Source: an uncultured Eubacteriales bacterium
GTDB lineage: Bacteria > Bacillota_A > Clostridia > Christensenellales > Aristaeellaceae
Direction: 5' to 3'
Assembly: GCA_902766515.1 (NCBI GenBank)
Contig: CACXEB010000526.1
Coordinates: forward strand, 1-6,736
DNA length: 6,736 nucleotides
The notes beneath the pieces were generated by a model. It did no database searches, was not told where the DNA came from, and saw only the letters and a list, made by a program, of their open reading frames with translations. Below, in pieces: positions 6,335 through 6,736 of the stretch (the first letter of the stretch is position 1; each line of letters starts with the position of its first letter). The position numbers were made by a program, and so were the translations under genes.

Positions 6335-6401
6335 TCCACGGCCGCCGGCGATCCGCAAGGCGGCGCATAAAAGTATACAGAATAAAGGGCGCGCGGGAAG
6401 T
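6335..6401. other. Short intergenic region between convergent genes
   Basis: This gap separates the GH9 stop from the phosphatase stop. It holds a 6-base inverted repeat (GCCGCC 6341-6346 with GGCGGC 6359-6364, 12-base loop) followed by an A-rich stretch near 6368-6386. There is no T-run on the plus strand, so a GH9 terminator here is doubtful. The better hairpin starts at 6390 and is listed separately. No gene is seen. Confidence 0.6.
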
Positions 6402-6414
6402 TCACTCCCGCGCG
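6390..6414 (-). terminator. Hairpin terminator over the phosphatase stop codon
   Basis: CGCGCGGGA (6390-6398) and TCCCGCGCG (6406-6414) form a perfect 9-base-pair stem with a 7-base loop. On the minus strand the stem is followed by CCCTTTATT, a modest T-rich tail, so it most likely terminates the leftward phosphatase transcript. The stop codon (complement of 6402-6404) lies in the loop. On the plus strand the tail is TCTTCATT, so it may also end the GH9 transcript. Confidence 0.65.
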
Positions 6415-6736
6415 TCTTCATTGGCGACCCATTCGCTCCAGGGCGTATCGGCGATCATGGCCGGATCCCCGTGCAGGTAATCGTAGACCTGCCGGATCCG
6501 CCGGGCCCGCAGGGCGTACACCGCCGCCAGCTCGTTTGCTTCATCCACATAGGGGAAGTAGCTGCTGCCCGTCAGGGCGTGGCGAAGGACGATGTCCTCG
6601 AAAGAGACGTCCGGATTCCGGATCATGTCGTAGATGGCCATGAAGATGCCCGTGCGGCTCTTCCCCGCCTGGCAGTGGAAATGCAGCCATACGTTGTCCG
6701 GGCCCACCGTGTTGTCAAGCTCCGCCACAAAGGCGA
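6402..6736 (-). CDS. Phytase-like protein tyrosine phosphatase, C-terminal part
   Basis: The frame is open to the right edge of the window, so only the last 110 or so residues are present; the GTG at 6728 is internal, not a real start. The active-site loop is HFHCQAGKSRTG. The nucleophile cysteine codon is the complement of 6672-6674 and the phosphate-binding arginine is the complement of 6654-6656, matching the CX5R signature of cysteine phosphatases. The following stretch (FMAIYDMIRNPDVSFEDIVLRH) resembles the inositol-phosphate-hydrolysing, phytase-like branch known from rumen bacteria such as Selenomonas more than classical protein tyrosine phosphatases. The last 40 residues are helical (ELAAVYALRARRIRQVYDYL). 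It would remove phosphates from phytate or related inositol phosphates, or possibly from phosphotyrosine. A secretion signal cannot be judged because the N-terminus is missing. It is convergent with GH9 and so not in its operon. Confidence 0.85.
   Translation of the reverse strand, partial: AFVAELDNTVGPDNVWLHFHCQAGKSRTGIFMAIYDMIRNPDVSFEDIVLRHALTGSSYFPYVDEANELAAVYALRARRIRQVYDYLHGDPAMIADTPWSEWVANEDARE

Noticed and set aside
6341..6364. GCCGCC/GGCGGC inverted repeat after the GH9 stop as an intrinsic terminator
   Set aside because: The stem is only 6 base pairs with a 12-base loop and is followed by GCATAAAAG rather than a T-run; the hairpin at 6390-6414 is the better candidate.
5732..6421. Overlapping minus-strand open frames opposite the GH9 C-terminus, reaching into the phosphatase end
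   Set aside because: They run opposite the conserved catalytic end of GH9 and through the terminator hairpin, with Arg/Pro/Gly-rich translations typical of shadows.
1..6736. CRISPR array, tRNA or rRNA gene, insertion sequence or phage genes
   Set aside because: No regularly spaced repeats, no tRNA-like cloverleaf, and no transposase, integrase or phage protein was recognised in any frame.

Overview
The window is G+C-rich (clearly above 55% by eye) and bacterial. Strong Shine-Dalgarno sites, tightly overlapping genes, and the families present (Clostridia-type signal peptidase I, MATE exporter, cupin-type AraC regulator, GH9 hydrolase, phytase-like cysteine phosphatase) suggest a high-GC gut or rumen member of the Bacillota, class Clostridia. 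This assignment is inferred from family resemblance. No rRNA, tRNA or marker gene is present to confirm it.

Layout. (1) Bases 36-1397, plus strand: a three-gene overlapping cluster of an ECF-type sigma factor, a 62-residue protein with one membrane segment, and a type I signal peptidase. Both junctions overlap (8 and 4 bases), so the genes are probably translationally coupled. (2) Bases 1413-2276, minus strand: an AraC-family regulator, convergent with the peptidase. The two stop codons lie in opposite arms of one hairpin. (3) Bases 2277-2406: a compact divergent control region with a promoter on each strand, phased A-tracts and an inverted repeat at the predicted start of the rightward transcript. 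(4) Bases 2407-6334, plus strand: a two-gene operon with a one-base gap, encoding a MATE-family membrane transporter and an 833-residue family 9 glycoside hydrolase without a signal peptide. (5) Bases 6402-6736, minus strand: the C-terminal part of a phytase-like protein tyrosine phosphatase, cut by the window edge, with a hairpin terminator over its stop codon.

How the parts may work together. The AraC regulator, MATE transporter and GH9 enzyme look like one inducible carbohydrate or glycoside module. A cupin-type sensor would control divergent expression of a membrane carrier and a probably cytoplasmic beta-glycan or oligosaccharide hydrolase. A MATE carrier is an unusual partner for such an enzyme, and its substrate is the main open question. 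The sigma/small membrane protein/signal peptidase cluster looks like a self-contained envelope or secretion regulon in which the small protein occupies the position of an anti-sigma factor but lacks any recognisable anti-sigma domain. No mobile element, CRISPR array, RNA gene or origin was seen.
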